Positions 15,902 to 23,888 of a stretch of 31,304 nucleotides of DNA are shown here, piece by piece. A program made the translations under genes and the position numbers. The notes under the pieces are model-generated. The model saw only the letters and a list, made by a program, of their open reading frames with translations, was not told the origin of the DNA and made no database searches. The number at the start of each line of letters is the position of its first letter. Positions within the stretch are counted from its first letter, which is position 1. This DNA is from Rhodocyclaceae bacterium UBA1310 (GTDB taxonomy: Bacteria > Pseudomonadota > Gammaproteobacteria > Burkholderiales > Rhodocyclaceae): assembly GCA_002307175.1 (NCBI GenBank), contig DBTS01000124.1, positions 1-31,304 on the forward strand. Reading direction: 5' to 3'.

Positions 15902-15982
15902 GAGACTGCGCAAGCGGTAAAAACGGCAGTCTACGAGCCTTTGCGGCGATAGAAAAGGGTAAGTGCCAGGGGGACTGTCGAA

Positions 15983-16135
15983 TCAGTACAGTGCGATGGC
16001 GATCAGCGGAGCCAGAAACATGGCGACAACCGCAGCACAGATGCTGGTATCGGCAAAAAAAGACGCCGATGTGAAGGCAAAATCGTCCTTGTGGTGTCTT
16101 TGCTGTGCGCTGCTGTTTGCTGCGGGTTTGGCCAT
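15983..16135 (-). CDS. Possible small membrane protein (50 residues)
   Basis: The family is not recognised. From ATG 16135 the frame encodes a polar, Lys/His/Gln-rich N-terminal half and one hydrophobic C-terminal segment (about residues 31-49), ending in Ile-Ala-Leu-Tyr. That pattern would suit a tail-anchored or single-pass membrane peptide. The ribosome site is weak. It lies upstream of bioA on the same strand, in an otherwise empty 526-bp gap. Longer in-frame starts (up to 16252) give an N-terminal extension with no recognisable features. The evidence is only the coherent hydropathy pattern. Confidence 0.4.
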   Translation of the reverse strand: MAKPAANSSAQQRHHKDDFAFTSASFFADTSICAAVVAMFLAPLIAIALY

Positions 16136-16427
16136 GGACTGAAACGCCTGAAAAAATTCGCCGTGAGAAATACGATGTGCGTCAGGCTGGCCTGCATCAA
16201 TTGAGTCTCTGGAACGTTCCAAACCGGGGCTCCTGGCGAATTCCGGGCGCACGAAGCGCTTACCAGAGTGATAACGGCTTGTCAGAGCGAAGCTTCAAAC
16301 AAACTTTTTTAGAAGCGCATCAACGATATTTATCGAAAATCCAGACGATAGTGACGGCGCCTGCCTTGGTCTGTGAGCTATCCGTTATCATCAAAGCTTC
16401 CAATAAGACAGATATCTCCCGACAGCC

Positions 16428-17198
16428 ATGCTTATCGTTGTTTCCCCGGCGAAATCTCTCGATTATGAGAGCCCCCTGCCCGTGAGCACCCATACCCAGC
16501 CACAGTTTCTCGATCATTCTGCCGAACTGATCGAAATTCTCCGTCAGCTTGGGCCGGTCGAGATTGCCCGGCTCATGGATATTTCCGACAAGCTTGCCGC
16601 CCTGAATGTTGCACGCTATGCCGAATGGGCGCAGCCATTCACGCCAGAGAATGCCAGACAGGCAGTGTTCGCATTCAATGGCGATGTGTATGAGGGGCTG
16701 GATGCGGCCACACTCACTGCGGCGCAGATTGAGGTGGCACAGCAGACCCTGCGCATCCTCTCCGGCCTGTATGGCGTGTTGCGCCCGCTGGATCTGATGC
16801 AGGCCTATCGGCTCGAAATGGGCACCCGTCTGGCCAATGGCCGTGGCAAGGATCTGTATGCCTTCTGGGGGGATACGATCAGCAACAGCCTCAACGAGGA
16901 GCTGGCTTTGCAGGGTGGCGAGCCGGTGCTGGTGAATCTGGCCTCCGAAGAGTATTTCAAATCCGTACAGGTGAAGAAGCTCAAGGCGCGCGTGGTGACG
17001 CCCGTGTTTGAGGAGCGCAAGGGGGATGGTTACAAGATCATCAGCTTCCATGCCAAGCGTGCCCGTGGCCTGATGAGCCGGTATGCCATTGCAAACCGGC
17101 TGAAACGGGTTGAAGATCTCAAATCTTTCGATGTGGAAGATTATGTCTTCGAGCCCAGAATTTCCGATCAGGATCGCTGGGTTTTCCGCAGGGGCTGA
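16428..17198 (+). CDS. yaaA: Peroxide stress protein YaaA (UPF0246)
   Basis: YaaA proteins lower free intracellular iron during hydrogen peroxide stress in Escherichia coli and also bind DNA. The exact chemistry is not settled. The 256-residue product has the family length and begins Met-Leu-Ile-Val-Val-Ser-Pro-Ala-Lys-Ser-Leu-Asp-Tyr-Glu. It carries Phe-Asn-Gly-Asp-Val-Tyr-Glu-Gly-Leu, Leu-Ser-Gly-Leu-Tyr-Gly-Val-Leu-Arg-Pro-Leu-Asp, Tyr-Arg-Leu-Glu-Met-Gly-Thr-Arg-Leu, and near the end Ser-Phe-His-Ala-Lys-Arg-Ala-Arg-Gly. All are diagnostic of the family. The M14 peptidase gene follows 38 bases later and may be co-transcribed. Confidence 0.95.
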   Translation: MLIVVSPAKSLDYESPLPVSTHTQPQFLDHSAELIEILRQLGPVEIARLMDISDKLAALNVARYAEWAQPFTPENARQAVFAFNGDVYEGLDAATLTAAQIEVAQQTLRILSGLYGVLRPLDLMQAYRLEMGTRLANGRGKDLYAFWGDTISNSLNEELALQGGEPVLVNLASEEYFKSVQVKKLKARVVTPVFEERKGDGYKIISFHAKRARGLMSRYAIANRLKRVEDLKSFDVEDYVFEPRISDQDRWVFRRG

Positions 17199-17236
17199 AC
17201 TTCCGTTTCCGGTTCGTTTTGCAGGATAGAAAAAGA

Positions 17237-18364
17237 ATGAGCATTCAGATCAGCAGTAATTTCGACAGTGGCAATATCGAGGTGCTTGATGCCACCAACC
17301 CGGCCAATATCCGCCTGCGTATCCGCCGTGATGCCGGCAGCGAATTCATGCAATGGTTTCATTTCCGGGTGCAGGGCGCGCGCGGGCAGGCTTTGCGCAT
17401 GGTCATCGAGAATGCCGGCGAATGCAGCTATGCCGATGGCTGGCACGGCTATCGCTGCGCCGCGAGCAATGATCATACAGACTGGTTCCGCATTGCAGAG
17501 ACAAGCTACGACGGCAAGGAACTGGTGATCGAGGTCACCCCGCAGCATGACAGCCTGTGGCTGGCTTTCTTCGAGCCGTATTCGCAGGAAAGGCACCTGG
17601 ATTGCATCGGCCACTGGCAGTGCTCACCGCTCGTGCGGCTGGAGAACTTCGGCAGCACCCTGCAGGGGCGTGATCTGGATGTGCTGCATGTGGGTGAGGG
17701 TACCCGCCACGTGTGGGTGCAGGCCCGCCAGCATCCCGGCGAGAGCATGGCTGAATGGTTCATGGAAGGTTTTATCGAGCGTCTGCTCGATATGGCTGAT
17801 CCGGTGGCCCGGGAGTTGCGCCGTGTTGCCACGGTGCACCTGATTCCGAACATCAATCCGGATGGCAGCATCCTGGGGCATCTGCGTACCAATGCCGCAG
17901 GCGTGAATCTCAATCGCGAATGGCATGCTCCCACACTGGAGCGTAGCCCGGAAGTGTTGCTGGCCCAGGCCGCCATGAAGAAGACTGGCGCCAGCCTGTT
18001 CCTCGATATCCATGGGGATGAAACCTTGCCGTACGTGTTTATCGACGGTGCCCATATGGTGCCCGGCTACGGTGAGCGCAACCTGGTGCTGCAGGCCGCC
18101 TTTTTGGCGAATCTGCTCGAAGCCAGCCCGGATTTCCAGACCACCCACGGCTATCAGGACGACCGCTTCACCGGCGAGATGATGACGCTGGCTTCCAAGT
18201 GGGCCGCTGCCGAATTTGGCTGCGTGTCGCTGACGCTGGAAATGCCCTTCAAGGACAACGCCAATGCGCCGGATCAGGTGAGGGGTTGGGATGGTGCCCG
18301 CAGCAAACGCCTCGGTGCGGCTTTCCTGCTGCCGGTGCTGCAGCATTTGCGCGCACTGGATTGA
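17237..18364 (+). CDS. M14-family zinc carboxypeptidase (cytosolic CCP-like)
   Basis: This is a predicted cytoplasmic metallocarboxypeptidase related to eukaryotic cytosolic carboxypeptidases. There is no signal peptide. ATG 17237 gives 375 residues (an upstream TTG would add six). An N-terminal beta-sandwich-like domain (about 1-120) precedes the catalytic domain. The zinc ligands His166 and Glu169 lie in Gln-His-Pro-Gly-Glu-Ser and His259 in Leu-Asp-Ile-His-Gly-Asp-Glu. Asn-Leu-Asn-Arg-Glu-Trp supplies the substrate-binding Asn-Arg pair, and Glu335 in Leu-Thr-Leu-Glu-Met-Pro-Phe is the expected general base. All catalytic positions are intact. The physiological substrate of the bacterial proteins is unknown. 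A strong bidirectional terminator follows. Confidence 0.92.
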   Translation: MSIQISSNFDSGNIEVLDATNPANIRLRIRRDAGSEFMQWFHFRVQGARGQALRMVIENAGECSYADGWHGYRCAASNDHTDWFRIAETSYDGKELVIEVTPQHDSLWLAFFEPYSQERHLDCIGHWQCSPLVRLENFGSTLQGRDLDVLHVGEGTRHVWVQARQHPGESMAEWFMEGFIERLLDMADPVARELRRVATVHLIPNINPDGSILGHLRTNAAGVNLNREWHAPTLERSPEVLLAQAAMKKTGASLFLDIHGDETLPYVFIDGAHMVPGYGERNLVLQAAFLANLLEASPDFQTTHGYQDDRFTGEMMTLASKWAAAEFGCVSLTLEMPFKDNANAPDQVRGWDGARSKRLGAAFLLPVLQHLRALD

Positions 18365-18385
18365 GAGGCGGGTGAGCCAAACTAA

Positions 18386-18410
18386 AAAGGCCGGCGAATT
18401 GCCGGCCTTT
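18386..18410. terminator. Bidirectional intrinsic terminator
   Basis: AAAGGCCGGC (18386-18395), a five-base loop GAATT, and GCCGGCCTTT (18401-18410) form a perfect 10-bp stem. A-runs and T-runs on both sides let it work on either strand. It sits between the convergent M14 peptidase and DUF1015 genes, where a shared terminator is expected. Confidence 0.92.
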
Positions 18411-18434
18411 CAGTTTTATCGTGCGAGGCGATGC

Positions 18435-19673
18435 TCAGTCGATGACATGCGAAGCCATGCCGTCGGCCAGCTTTGGCTCGAACCAGGTGGATTTCGGCGG
18501 CATGATCTTGCCCGCGTCCGCCACCGACATCAGATCCTGCATGGTGGTGGCATACATGGCAAAGGCGACAGCCATCTCGCCACTGTTGACGCGCTTTTCC
18601 AGCTCCGGCAGGCCGCGGATGCCGCCCACAAAGTCGATGCGCTTGTCGCGACGCAGGTCGGCAATGCCCAGCACCGGGCTCAGCACATGTTCGGTGAGCA
18701 GGCTTACGTCAAGGCGGGCCACCGGATCTGCCGGGATCAGTTCCGGCTTGATCGCGAGCTTGTACCACTGACCGGCCACATACATGCCGACTTCGCCGTG
18801 GGCGGCCGGCTTCACCGGTGCACTGGCAGGCGTCACTGTGTAAGCGGCACTGATTTTGGCGATCAGTTCGTCTTTGGAGAGACCGTTGAGATCACAGGCC
18901 ACGCGGTTGTAATCCATGATCTTCAGCGCGTGTGCCGGGAAAATAACCGACAGGAAGTAGTTGTAGCTCTCGTCCCCGGTGTGCGTCGTATTGCCACTGC
19001 GGCGGGCAGCGGCCACGCGTGAGGCAGCTGCGGAGCGGTGATGGCCGTCGGCGATATACAGTGCGGGCAGGGCGTCGAAGGCGCGCGTCACCTGCGCAAT
19101 CGTGGCGTCGTCACGGATCACCCACAGGGTGTGACGGATGCCATCATCGGCAGTGGCATCCGCATCCGGCGTGCCGGCCACGGTGGCCTGCAGAATCGCA
19201 TCAATGGCGGGCGCATCCGGGTAGGCCAGGAATACCGGGCCGGTCTGGGCGTTGAGAGCCTCAATCTGGCGCACGCGATCGTCTTCCTTGTCGGTGCGCG
19301 TGAGTTCGTGGCGCTTGATGCGGTTGTTGTCGTATTCCGCCACCGAAGCTGAAGCCACGATACCGGTCTGCACGTGCTCACCCATGATGATGCGGTATAC
19401 GTAGTAGCAGGGCTTGTCGTCGCGCACGATCACACCGGCGTCGAGCATCTTGTGCATGTTTTCGGCGGCCTTGGCGTACACGCTGGGCGAGTAGGCATCC
19501 GTGCCCGGAGGCAGATCGATTTCCGGCTTGGAGATGTGCAGGAAGCTCCAGGGCTTGCCTGCAGCGCGCGTGCGCGCTTCGTCGGAAGACAGTACGTCGT
19601 AGGGAGGCGCAATGATGTCGGCAGCGCGGCCGGTGGCCGGGCGTAGCGCCTTGAACGGGGTAATCAGGTGCAT
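18435..19673 (-). CDS. DUF1015 family protein
   Basis: This is a 412-residue cytoplasmic protein of a widespread uncharacterised bacterial family. Recognisable family blocks are Thr-Pro-Phe-Lys-Ala-Leu-Arg-Pro and Ile-Ile-Ala-Pro-Pro-Tyr-Asp-Val near the start, Phe-Leu-His-Ile-Ser-Lys-Pro-Glu-Ile-Asp, Lys-Arg-His-Glu-Leu-Thr-Arg-Thr-Asp-Lys-Glu-Asp-Asp-Arg, and Tyr-Ile-Ala-Asp-Gly-His-His-Arg-Ser. The invariant charged and histidine motifs suggest an enzyme, but no reaction is established and none is proposed. It lies 51 bases downstream of aroG on the same strand. A promoter-like CGGTAAGAT motif in that gap suggests it may also have its own transcript. Confidence 0.92.
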   Translation of the reverse strand: MHLITPFKALRPATGRAADIIAPPYDVLSSDEARTRAAGKPWSFLHISKPEIDLPPGTDAYSPSVYAKAAENMHKMLDAGVIVRDDKPCYYVYRIIMGEHVQTGIVASASVAEYDNNRIKRHELTRTDKEDDRVRQIEALNAQTGPVFLAYPDAPAIDAILQATVAGTPDADATADDGIRHTLWVIRDDATIAQVTRAFDALPALYIADGHHRSAAASRVAAARRSGNTTHTGDESYNYFLSVIFPAHALKIMDYNRVACDLNGLSKDELIAKISAAYTVTPASAPVKPAAHGEVGMYVAGQWYKLAIKPELIPADPVARLDVSLLTEHVLSPVLGIADLRRDKRIDFVGGIRGLPELEKRVNSGEMAVAFAMYATTMQDLMSVADAGKIMPPKSTWFEPKLADGMASHVID

Positions 19674-19724
19674 GGTCTCAGGCTTTCATTTAAAACGGGA
19701 ATCTTACCGGGCTTTCCGAAGCTG

Positions 19725-20819
19725 TTACAGGTCGTGAGCCGCTTCTCCGGCTTTGCGGGCGGCAACTACGTCATGCAGGGCGGTGCGCATGTCGCGCAGC
19801 ATTTCCTGGGTGGTCTCCCAGCTCACGCAGCCATCGGTCACCGAGCAGCCATAGCGCAGATCCGCGAGATTCTCGGGGATGGGCTGGTTGCCGGCTTCGA
19901 TGAAGCTCTCGATCATCACGCCGACAATCGAACGACGCCCGTCGCGCACCTGGCTGACTACATCCTTGAGCACCAGTGGCTGCAATTCTGGTTTTTTCCA
20001 GGAATTGGAGTGCGAGCAGTCCACCACGATGTTCTGTGGCAGCTTGGCCTTGGCCAGTGCCTGCTCGGCCAGTGAAACGGAAACCGTGTCGTAATTCGGG
20101 CGTCCGCCACCACCGCGCAGCACGATGTGGCTGTAGCGGTTGCCGCGGGTGCGCACGATGCAGCTTTCGCCGGCATCGCTCAGCCCGAGGAAACTGTGCG
20201 GATGGGAAGATGAGAGGCAGCCGTTGACGGCGGCTTCCAGCGAGCCGTCGGTGCCATTCTTGAAACCCACCGGGGTGGAGAGGCCGGAGGCGATCTCGCG
20301 GTGTGTCTGCGATTCGGCTGTACGGGCGCCGATGGCCGCCCAGCTCAGCAGGTCACCATAGTATTGGGGGGCGATTGGGTCCAGCGTCTCCGAGGCGGCA
20401 GGCAGGCCCAGCTCGGCAATGTGGAGGAGGAACTTGCGCCCGCGCAGCATGCCTTCGTCGATGCGGAAAGAATCATCCATGCTGGGGTCATTGATAAAAC
20501 CCTTCCAGCCGATGGTGGTACGGGGTTTTTCGAAATAGACGCGCATCACGACGTAGAGGGTGTCGGCCACTTCGTCAGCGAGTGCGCGCAGGCGTTTCGC
20601 GTAATCAAGGGCGGCGACGGGGTCGTGGATTGAGCAGGGACCAACGATAACCATGGGGCGCGGATCCTTGTGATCAAGGATATCCATGATGGTGCGCCGG
20701 CCACTGGCAACCGTAGCGACTGCCTGATCGGACAAAGGCACCATGGCCTTGATGTCAGCAGGCGAGGGCATTGCATCAAAAGATGCAATATTGATATTTT
20801 CGGTTGGATCGTGCGTCAT
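19725..20819 (-). CDS. aroG: 3-deoxy-7-phosphoheptulonate synthase (class I DAHP synthase)
   Basis: This enzyme condenses phosphoenolpyruvate and erythrose 4-phosphate, the first step of the shikimate pathway. The 364-residue product is a class I (AroFGH) enzyme. Motifs are Val-Gly-Pro-Cys-Ser-Ile-His-Asp, Arg-Val-Tyr-Phe-Glu-Lys-Pro-Arg-Thr-Thr-Ile-Gly-Trp-Lys-Gly, Gly-Ala-Arg-Thr-Ala-Glu-Ser-Gln-Thr-His-Arg, Gly-Phe-Lys-Asn-Gly-Thr-Asp-Gly, and Asp-Cys-Ser-His-Ser-Asn-Ser. The metal-binding Cys, His, Glu and Asp positions are present. Which aromatic amino acid inhibits it cannot be read with certainty; aroG is used as the general symbol. The ATG follows the rpmG terminator by 27 bases, so it probably has its own promoter within that gap. 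Confidence 0.93.
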   Translation of the reverse strand: MTHDPTENINIASFDAMPSPADIKAMVPLSDQAVATVASGRRTIMDILDHKDPRPMVIVGPCSIHDPVAALDYAKRLRALADEVADTLYVVMRVYFEKPRTTIGWKGFINDPSMDDSFRIDEGMLRGRKFLLHIAELGLPAASETLDPIAPQYYGDLLSWAAIGARTAESQTHREIASGLSTPVGFKNGTDGSLEAAVNGCLSSSHPHSFLGLSDAGESCIVRTRGNRYSHIVLRGGGGRPNYDTVSVSLAEQALAKAKLPQNIVVDCSHSNSWKKPELQPLVLKDVVSQVRDGRRSIVGVMIESFIEAGNQPIPENLADLRYGCSVTDGCVSWETTQEMLRDMRTALHDVVAARKAGEAAHDL

Positions 20820-20846
20820 GATGGTGTTGAGGCGTCGTGAAAAAGC

Positions 20847-20872
20847 AAAAAGCCCGCTTGCGCGGGCTTTTT
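20847..20872. terminator. Intrinsic terminator after rpmB-rpmG
   Basis: AAAAAGCCCGC (20847-20857), loop TTGC, and GCGGGCTTTTT (20862-20872) form an 11-bp stem. On the minus strand the stem ends in TTTTT followed by GCTTTTT. It lies 67 bases after the rpmG stop and before aroG, separating the ribosomal-protein transcript from aroG. Confidence 0.92.
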
Positions 20873-20938
20873 GACAGGTACAGCAGGTCGGAACCAGCCG
20901 GTGAGCTTAACGTGCGGGCCGCGCCACGCACATAGAGC

Positions 20939-21106
20939 TTACTTGAGCTTGGTTTCCTTATAAGCGACGTGCTTGCGCACAACCGGGTCGTACTTGACGA
21001 ATTCAAGCTTTCCCGGGGTGGTGCGCTTGTTCTTGCTGGTGGTATAGAAGTGGCCGGTTCCTGCAGAGGATTCCAGCTTGATCTTTTCGCGACCGCCTTT
21101 AGCCAT
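20939..21106 (-). CDS. rpmG: 50S ribosomal protein L33
   Basis: This 55-residue protein of the large ribosomal subunit is too short for many gene screens but unmistakable. It begins Met-Ala-Lys-Gly-Gly-Arg-Glu-Lys-Ile-Lys-Leu-Glu-Ser-Ser-Ala-Gly-Thr-Gly-His-Phe. It continues Tyr-Thr-Thr-Ser-Lys-Asn-Lys-Arg and ends Lys-Tyr-Asp-Pro-Val-Val-Arg-Lys-His-Val-Ala-Tyr-Lys-Glu-Thr-Lys-Leu-Lys. It lacks the zinc-binding cysteine pairs of the C+ form, so it is a zinc-independent L33. It follows rpmB by 34 bases and ends at a strong terminator. Confidence 0.97.
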   Translation of the reverse strand: MAKGGREKIKLESSAGTGHFYTTSKNKRTTPGKLEFVKYDPVVRKHVAYKETKLK

Positions 21107-21140
21107 TTTTAATCTCCGCTAATTCTGTTGAGTCTGGCGC

Positions 21141-21377
21141 TCAGAACTTCTCGCCGCGGGCACGCAGCTCAGCCAGGACTACTTCGATGCCCTTCTTGTC
21201 GATGGTGCGCAGACCAGCGTTGGAAACGCGCAGGCTAACCCAGCGATTTTCGGCTTCAACCCAGAAACGACGGTTCTGCAGGTTCGGCAGGAAGCGACGT
21301 TTGGTACGATTGTTGGCATGGGAAACGTTGTTCCCAACCATCGGGGCCTTGCCCGTAACTTGACACACTCGAGACAT
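21141..21377 (-). CDS. rpmB: 50S ribosomal protein L28
   Basis: L28 is a large-subunit ribosomal protein of 78 residues, the normal length. It begins Met-Ser-Arg-Val-Cys-Gln-Val-Thr-Gly-Lys, then has Gly-Asn-Asn-Val-Ser-His-Ala-Asn-Asn-Arg-Thr-Lys-Arg-Arg-Phe and the C-terminal Leu-Arg-Val-Ser-Asn-Ala-Gly-Leu-Arg-Thr-Ile-Asp-Lys-Lys-Gly. Only one Cys remains, so no zinc knuckle is expected. It is the first gene of the rpmB-rpmG pair and has a strong sigma-70 promoter 36 bases upstream. Confidence 0.97.
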   Translation of the reverse strand: MSRVCQVTGKAPMVGNNVSHANNRTKRRFLPNLQNRRFWVEAENRWVSLRVSNAGLRTIDKKGIEVVLAELRARGEKF

Positions 21378-21412
21378 TTCTCGCTCCGGTACGTGGTTCC
21401 GTAAAGCCCGCG

Positions 21413-21442
21413 ATTATAGCTGAATTCTGAATAGGAATTCAA
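21413..21442 (-). promoter_or_regulatory. Sigma-70 promoter of rpmB-rpmG
   Basis: On the minus strand TTGAAT (21442-21437) is followed by an 18-base spacer and a perfect TATAAT (21418-21413). A GC-rich CGCGGGC stretch follows at the expected start region, as in stringently controlled ribosomal promoters. That last reading is inference. Confidence 0.85.
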
Positions 21443-21468
21443 GCGATAAGGCGGCGCTGAATTTCGAA

Positions 21469-22146
21469 CTATAGCAGGCCACGCTCGGCAAAGGAAATAG
21501 GGGCGAGCTGTCCGGCCACGATAAAGTGATCCAGAACCCGCACATCCACCAGTGCCAGCGCCTGTTTCAGGGTCTGCGTAAGGGTTTCGTCGGCACGGCT
21601 GGGTTCGCGCGTGCCAGAGGGGTGATTATGCGCCAGAATCACCGCGGCTGCATTCTTGGCGAGCACCAGTTTGACAACTTCGCGTGGGTAGACGCTGGCC
21701 TGGGTGAGTGTGCCCCGGAAAAGTTCGCAGGCCTCGATGAGCCGGTTTTGCGCATCCAGCAGCAGTACCATGAACACTTCGTGGGGCAGCTGGCCGATGT
21801 TCAGGCGCAGCCAGTCGCGTACGGCGCCGGGGGAGGAGAGCATGTCGTTTTCCCTGAGGGTTTCCGCCAGCGCCCGTTGTGAGAGTTCCAGTACGGCCTG
21901 GAGCTGGGCGTATTTCGCCGCCCCCATGCCAGGAAAGGCGGCGAAGTCTGTCATTGGTGCAGCACACAGCTTGCCCAGGCTGCCAAAATGACTGATCAGG
22001 TCGCGGGCCAGATCCACTGCGCTCTTGCCGCGCACCCCGACGCGCAGGAAGATGGCGAGCAATTCTGCGTCGGAGAGCACCTGTGCCCCCTGGCTCAGCA
22101 GACGTTCACGGGGGCGTTCATTTTCGGGCCAGTCTGTGATTGCCAT
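21469..22146 (-). CDS. radC: RadC family JAB/MPN-domain protein
   Basis: This is a 225-residue member of the RadC family. The original DNA repair role has been questioned and the cellular function remains uncertain. An N-terminal helix-hairpin-helix-like region (Phe-Pro-Gly-Met-Gly-Ala-Ala-Lys-Tyr-Ala) precedes the C-terminal JAB/MPN metalloprotease-like domain with His-Asn-His-Pro-Ser-Gly, then Ser and Asp at the spacing of the JAMM zinc motif. The upstream Glu-Val-Phe-Met-Val-Leu-Leu-Leu-Asp-Ala segment is conserved. The metal-binding set appears intact. It is divergent from coaBC; a promoter-like CGGTAAGAT lies 32 bases upstream of its ATG. Confidence 0.95.
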   Translation of the reverse strand: MAITDWPENERPRERLLSQGAQVLSDAELLAIFLRVGVRGKSAVDLARDLISHFGSLGKLCAAPMTDFAAFPGMGAAKYAQLQAVLELSQRALAETLRENDMLSSPGAVRDWLRLNIGQLPHEVFMVLLLDAQNRLIEACELFRGTLTQASVYPREVVKLVLAKNAAAVILAHNHPSGTREPSRADETLTQTLKQALALVDVRVLDHFIVAGQLAPISFAERGLL

Positions 22147-22205
22147 CGCGCTTGTGGATAAAATGAGTTGTAATCCGATCTTACCGGACTGACAGGAAAT
22201 GCAGA

Positions 22206-23387
22206 ATGACTGAACTCACAGGCAAGACCATTGTGCTCGGAATTTGTGGCGGGATTGCCGCATACAAATCCGCCGAGCTTGTCCGCCTGCTTGGCAAGGC
22301 AGGGGCAGCGGTGCATGTGGTCATGACCGAGAATGGCGCACGCTTCGTGACGCCTACCACTTTCCAGGCCCTTTCCGGCAACCCGGTGTGGACCACTCCC
22401 TGGGACGACCGGCGTGCCAACTCCATGAGCCATATCGAACTCACGCGCATGGCTGATGCCCTGCTGATTGCCCCCGCTTCAGCAAATATGCTTGCCAAGC
22501 TCGCCAATGGTATTGCGGACGATCTGCTGTCTACATTGGCGTTGGCCCGTGATTGCCCGCTGCTGGTGGCGCCGGCAATGAATCGCCAGATGTGGAACAA
22601 CCCGGCCACGCAGCGCAATGTGCGCCAGCTGGAGGCAGATGGCATTGCCCTGATCGGGCCGGATTCCGGCTCCCAGGCCTGCGGCGAGGTGGGCGAGGGG
22701 CGCATGAGTGAGCCTGACACCATCCGTGAAGCGCTGACCGTCTTCCTGCAGCCCAAGCCTCTGGCGGGAAAAACCGTTGTAATGACGGCCGGCCCAACCT
22801 ATGAGCCGATTGATCCGGTGCGTGGCATTACGAATATTTCCTCAGGCAAGATGGGCTATGCTCTGGCCCGTGCCTTGGCGATGGCCGGGGCACGCGTGCA
22901 GCTCATCAGCGGACCGGTGAGTCTGCCCACCCCTTGGGGCGTGGAGCGCACCGACGTGCGCACGGCGCAGGAAATGCATTTGGCGGTAATGCAGCATGTG
23001 GGCCAGGCCGATATCTTTATTGGTGTGGCGGCGGTGGCAGATTACCGTGCCGTGCAGGTTTCCACCGAAAAGATCAAGAAGTCGGCGGATACCCTGAGTA
23101 TCGAGCTGGTGCGCAACCCGGACATCCTGGCCGAAGTGGCGGCATTGCCGGCGGCGCCTCTGTGTGTCGGCTTTGCTGCAGAGAGTCAGAACCTCGACGA
23201 ATACGCTGAGCGCAAGCTCAAGACCAAGAATCTGCGCATGGTTGTCGGCAATCTTGTGCAAAACGCCATGGGTGGCGATAACACGCAGGTCGTACTTTAT
23301 GATGCGCAGGGGCGGCACCCGGTCGAGCCCGGCAGCAAGCAGACTGTCGCTGGCAGAATCGTCGCCCATTTAACCAACATGCTTTGA
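22206..23387 (+). CDS. coaBC: Bifunctional phosphopantothenoylcysteine decarboxylase/phosphopantothenate-cysteine ligase
   Basis: CoaBC performs two consecutive coenzyme A steps: ligation of cysteine to phosphopantothenate (CoaB) and decarboxylation to phosphopantetheine (CoaC). The 393-residue fusion has an N-terminal flavin-dependent CoaC domain (about 1-185) with Gly-Gly-Ile-Ala-Ala-Tyr-Lys, Met-Ser-His-Ile-Glu-Leu (active-site His), Pro-Ala-Ser-Ala-Asn and Ala-Pro-Ala-Met-Asn. Ser-Gly-Ser-Gln-Ala-Cys-Gly supplies the catalytic Cys. The CoaB domain (about 190-393) has Thr-Ala-Gly-Pro-Thr-Tyr-Glu-Pro-Ile-Asp-Pro-Val-Arg and Lys-Ile-Lys-Lys. AGGA precedes the ATG. It abuts dut, a common pairing in proteobacteria. 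Confidence 0.96.
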   Translation: MTELTGKTIVLGICGGIAAYKSAELVRLLGKAGAAVHVVMTENGARFVTPTTFQALSGNPVWTTPWDDRRANSMSHIELTRMADALLIAPASANMLAKLANGIADDLLSTLALARDCPLLVAPAMNRQMWNNPATQRNVRQLEADGIALIGPDSGSQACGEVGEGRMSEPDTIREALTVFLQPKPLAGKTVVMTAGPTYEPIDPVRGITNISSGKMGYALARALAMAGARVQLISGPVSLPTPWGVERTDVRTAQEMHLAVMQHVGQADIFIGVAAVADYRAVQVSTEKIKKSADTLSIELVRNPDILAEVAALPAAPLCVGFAAESQNLDEYAERKLKTKNLRMVVGNLVQNAMGGDNTQVVLYDAQGRHPVEPGSKQTVAGRIVAHLTNML

Positions 23388-23399
23388 ATGCGAAACACA

Positions 23400-23849
23400 A
23401 TGCAAAAACTCGATATCAAGATTCTCGACGCACGTCTCAAGGAAACCCCCCCGCAGTACGGTACTGCCGGTGCTGCCGGGCTGGATCTGCGTGCCTGCCT
23501 CGATGAAGCGCTGACCCTGCAACCTGGCGACACCCATCTGATTCCTACCGGGATGGCGATCCATCTGGCTGATCCGGGGCTGGCGGCATTGATCCTGCCG
23601 CGCTCGGGCCTGGGCCACAAGCATGGTATCGTGATGGGCAATCTCGTCGGGTTGATTGATTCGGATTATCAGGGGCAGGTGTTCGTCTCTACCTGGAATC
23701 GTGGCAAGGAAGCCTTCACCATCCAGCCGATGGACCGTATCGCGCAGATGGTGGTGGTGCCGGTGGTGCAGGTCGAACTCAACGTGGTCGAGGATTTTTC
23801 GGCCAGCGAACGTGGTGCCGGCGGTTTTGGCAGTACCGGGCACAAGTAA
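23400..23849 (+). CDS. dut: dUTP diphosphatase
   Basis: This trimeric enzyme hydrolyses dUTP to dUMP, keeping uracil out of DNA and feeding thymidylate synthesis. The 149-residue product shows all five motifs: Ala-Gly-Leu-Asp-Leu-Arg-Ala, Pro-Arg-Ser-Gly-Leu-Gly-His-Lys-His-Gly, Gly-Leu-Ile-Asp-Ser-Asp-Tyr-Gln-Gly, Pro-Met-Asp-Arg-Ile-Ala-Gln-Met, and the C-terminal Arg-Gly-Ala-Gly-Gly-Phe-Gly-Ser-Thr-Gly lid. ATG 23400 gives the family start (Met-Gln-Lys-Leu-Asp-Ile-Lys). ATG 23388, directly after the coaBC stop, is also in frame and adds four residues. It is co-transcribed with coaBC. Confidence 0.96.
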   Translation: MQKLDIKILDARLKETPPQYGTAGAAGLDLRACLDEALTLQPGDTHLIPTGMAIHLADPGLAALILPRSGLGHKHGIVMGNLVGLIDSDYQGQVFVSTWNRGKEAFTIQPMDRIAQMVVVPVVQVELNVVEDFSASERGAGGFGSTGHK

Positions 23850-23862
23850 TATTTGCAATACA

Positions 23863-23882
23863 GCGGGCCGAAAGCGGCCCGC
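23863..23882. terminator. Strong hairpin between convergent dut and aceK
   Basis: GCGGGCCG, loop AAAG, CGGCCCGC form a perfect 8-bp GC-only stem with a tetraloop in the 39-bp convergent gap. No T-run follows on either strand, so it is an atypical terminator or an end-protecting hairpin. Confidence 0.6.
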
Positions 23883-23888
23883 GATCCC

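Noticed and set aside
19718..19748. GAAGCTGTTAC...GCTTCT resembling the ends of the 143-bp repeat
   Set aside because: Much of it is the coding end of aroG, the match is short and gapped, and the inner part of the repeat is absent.
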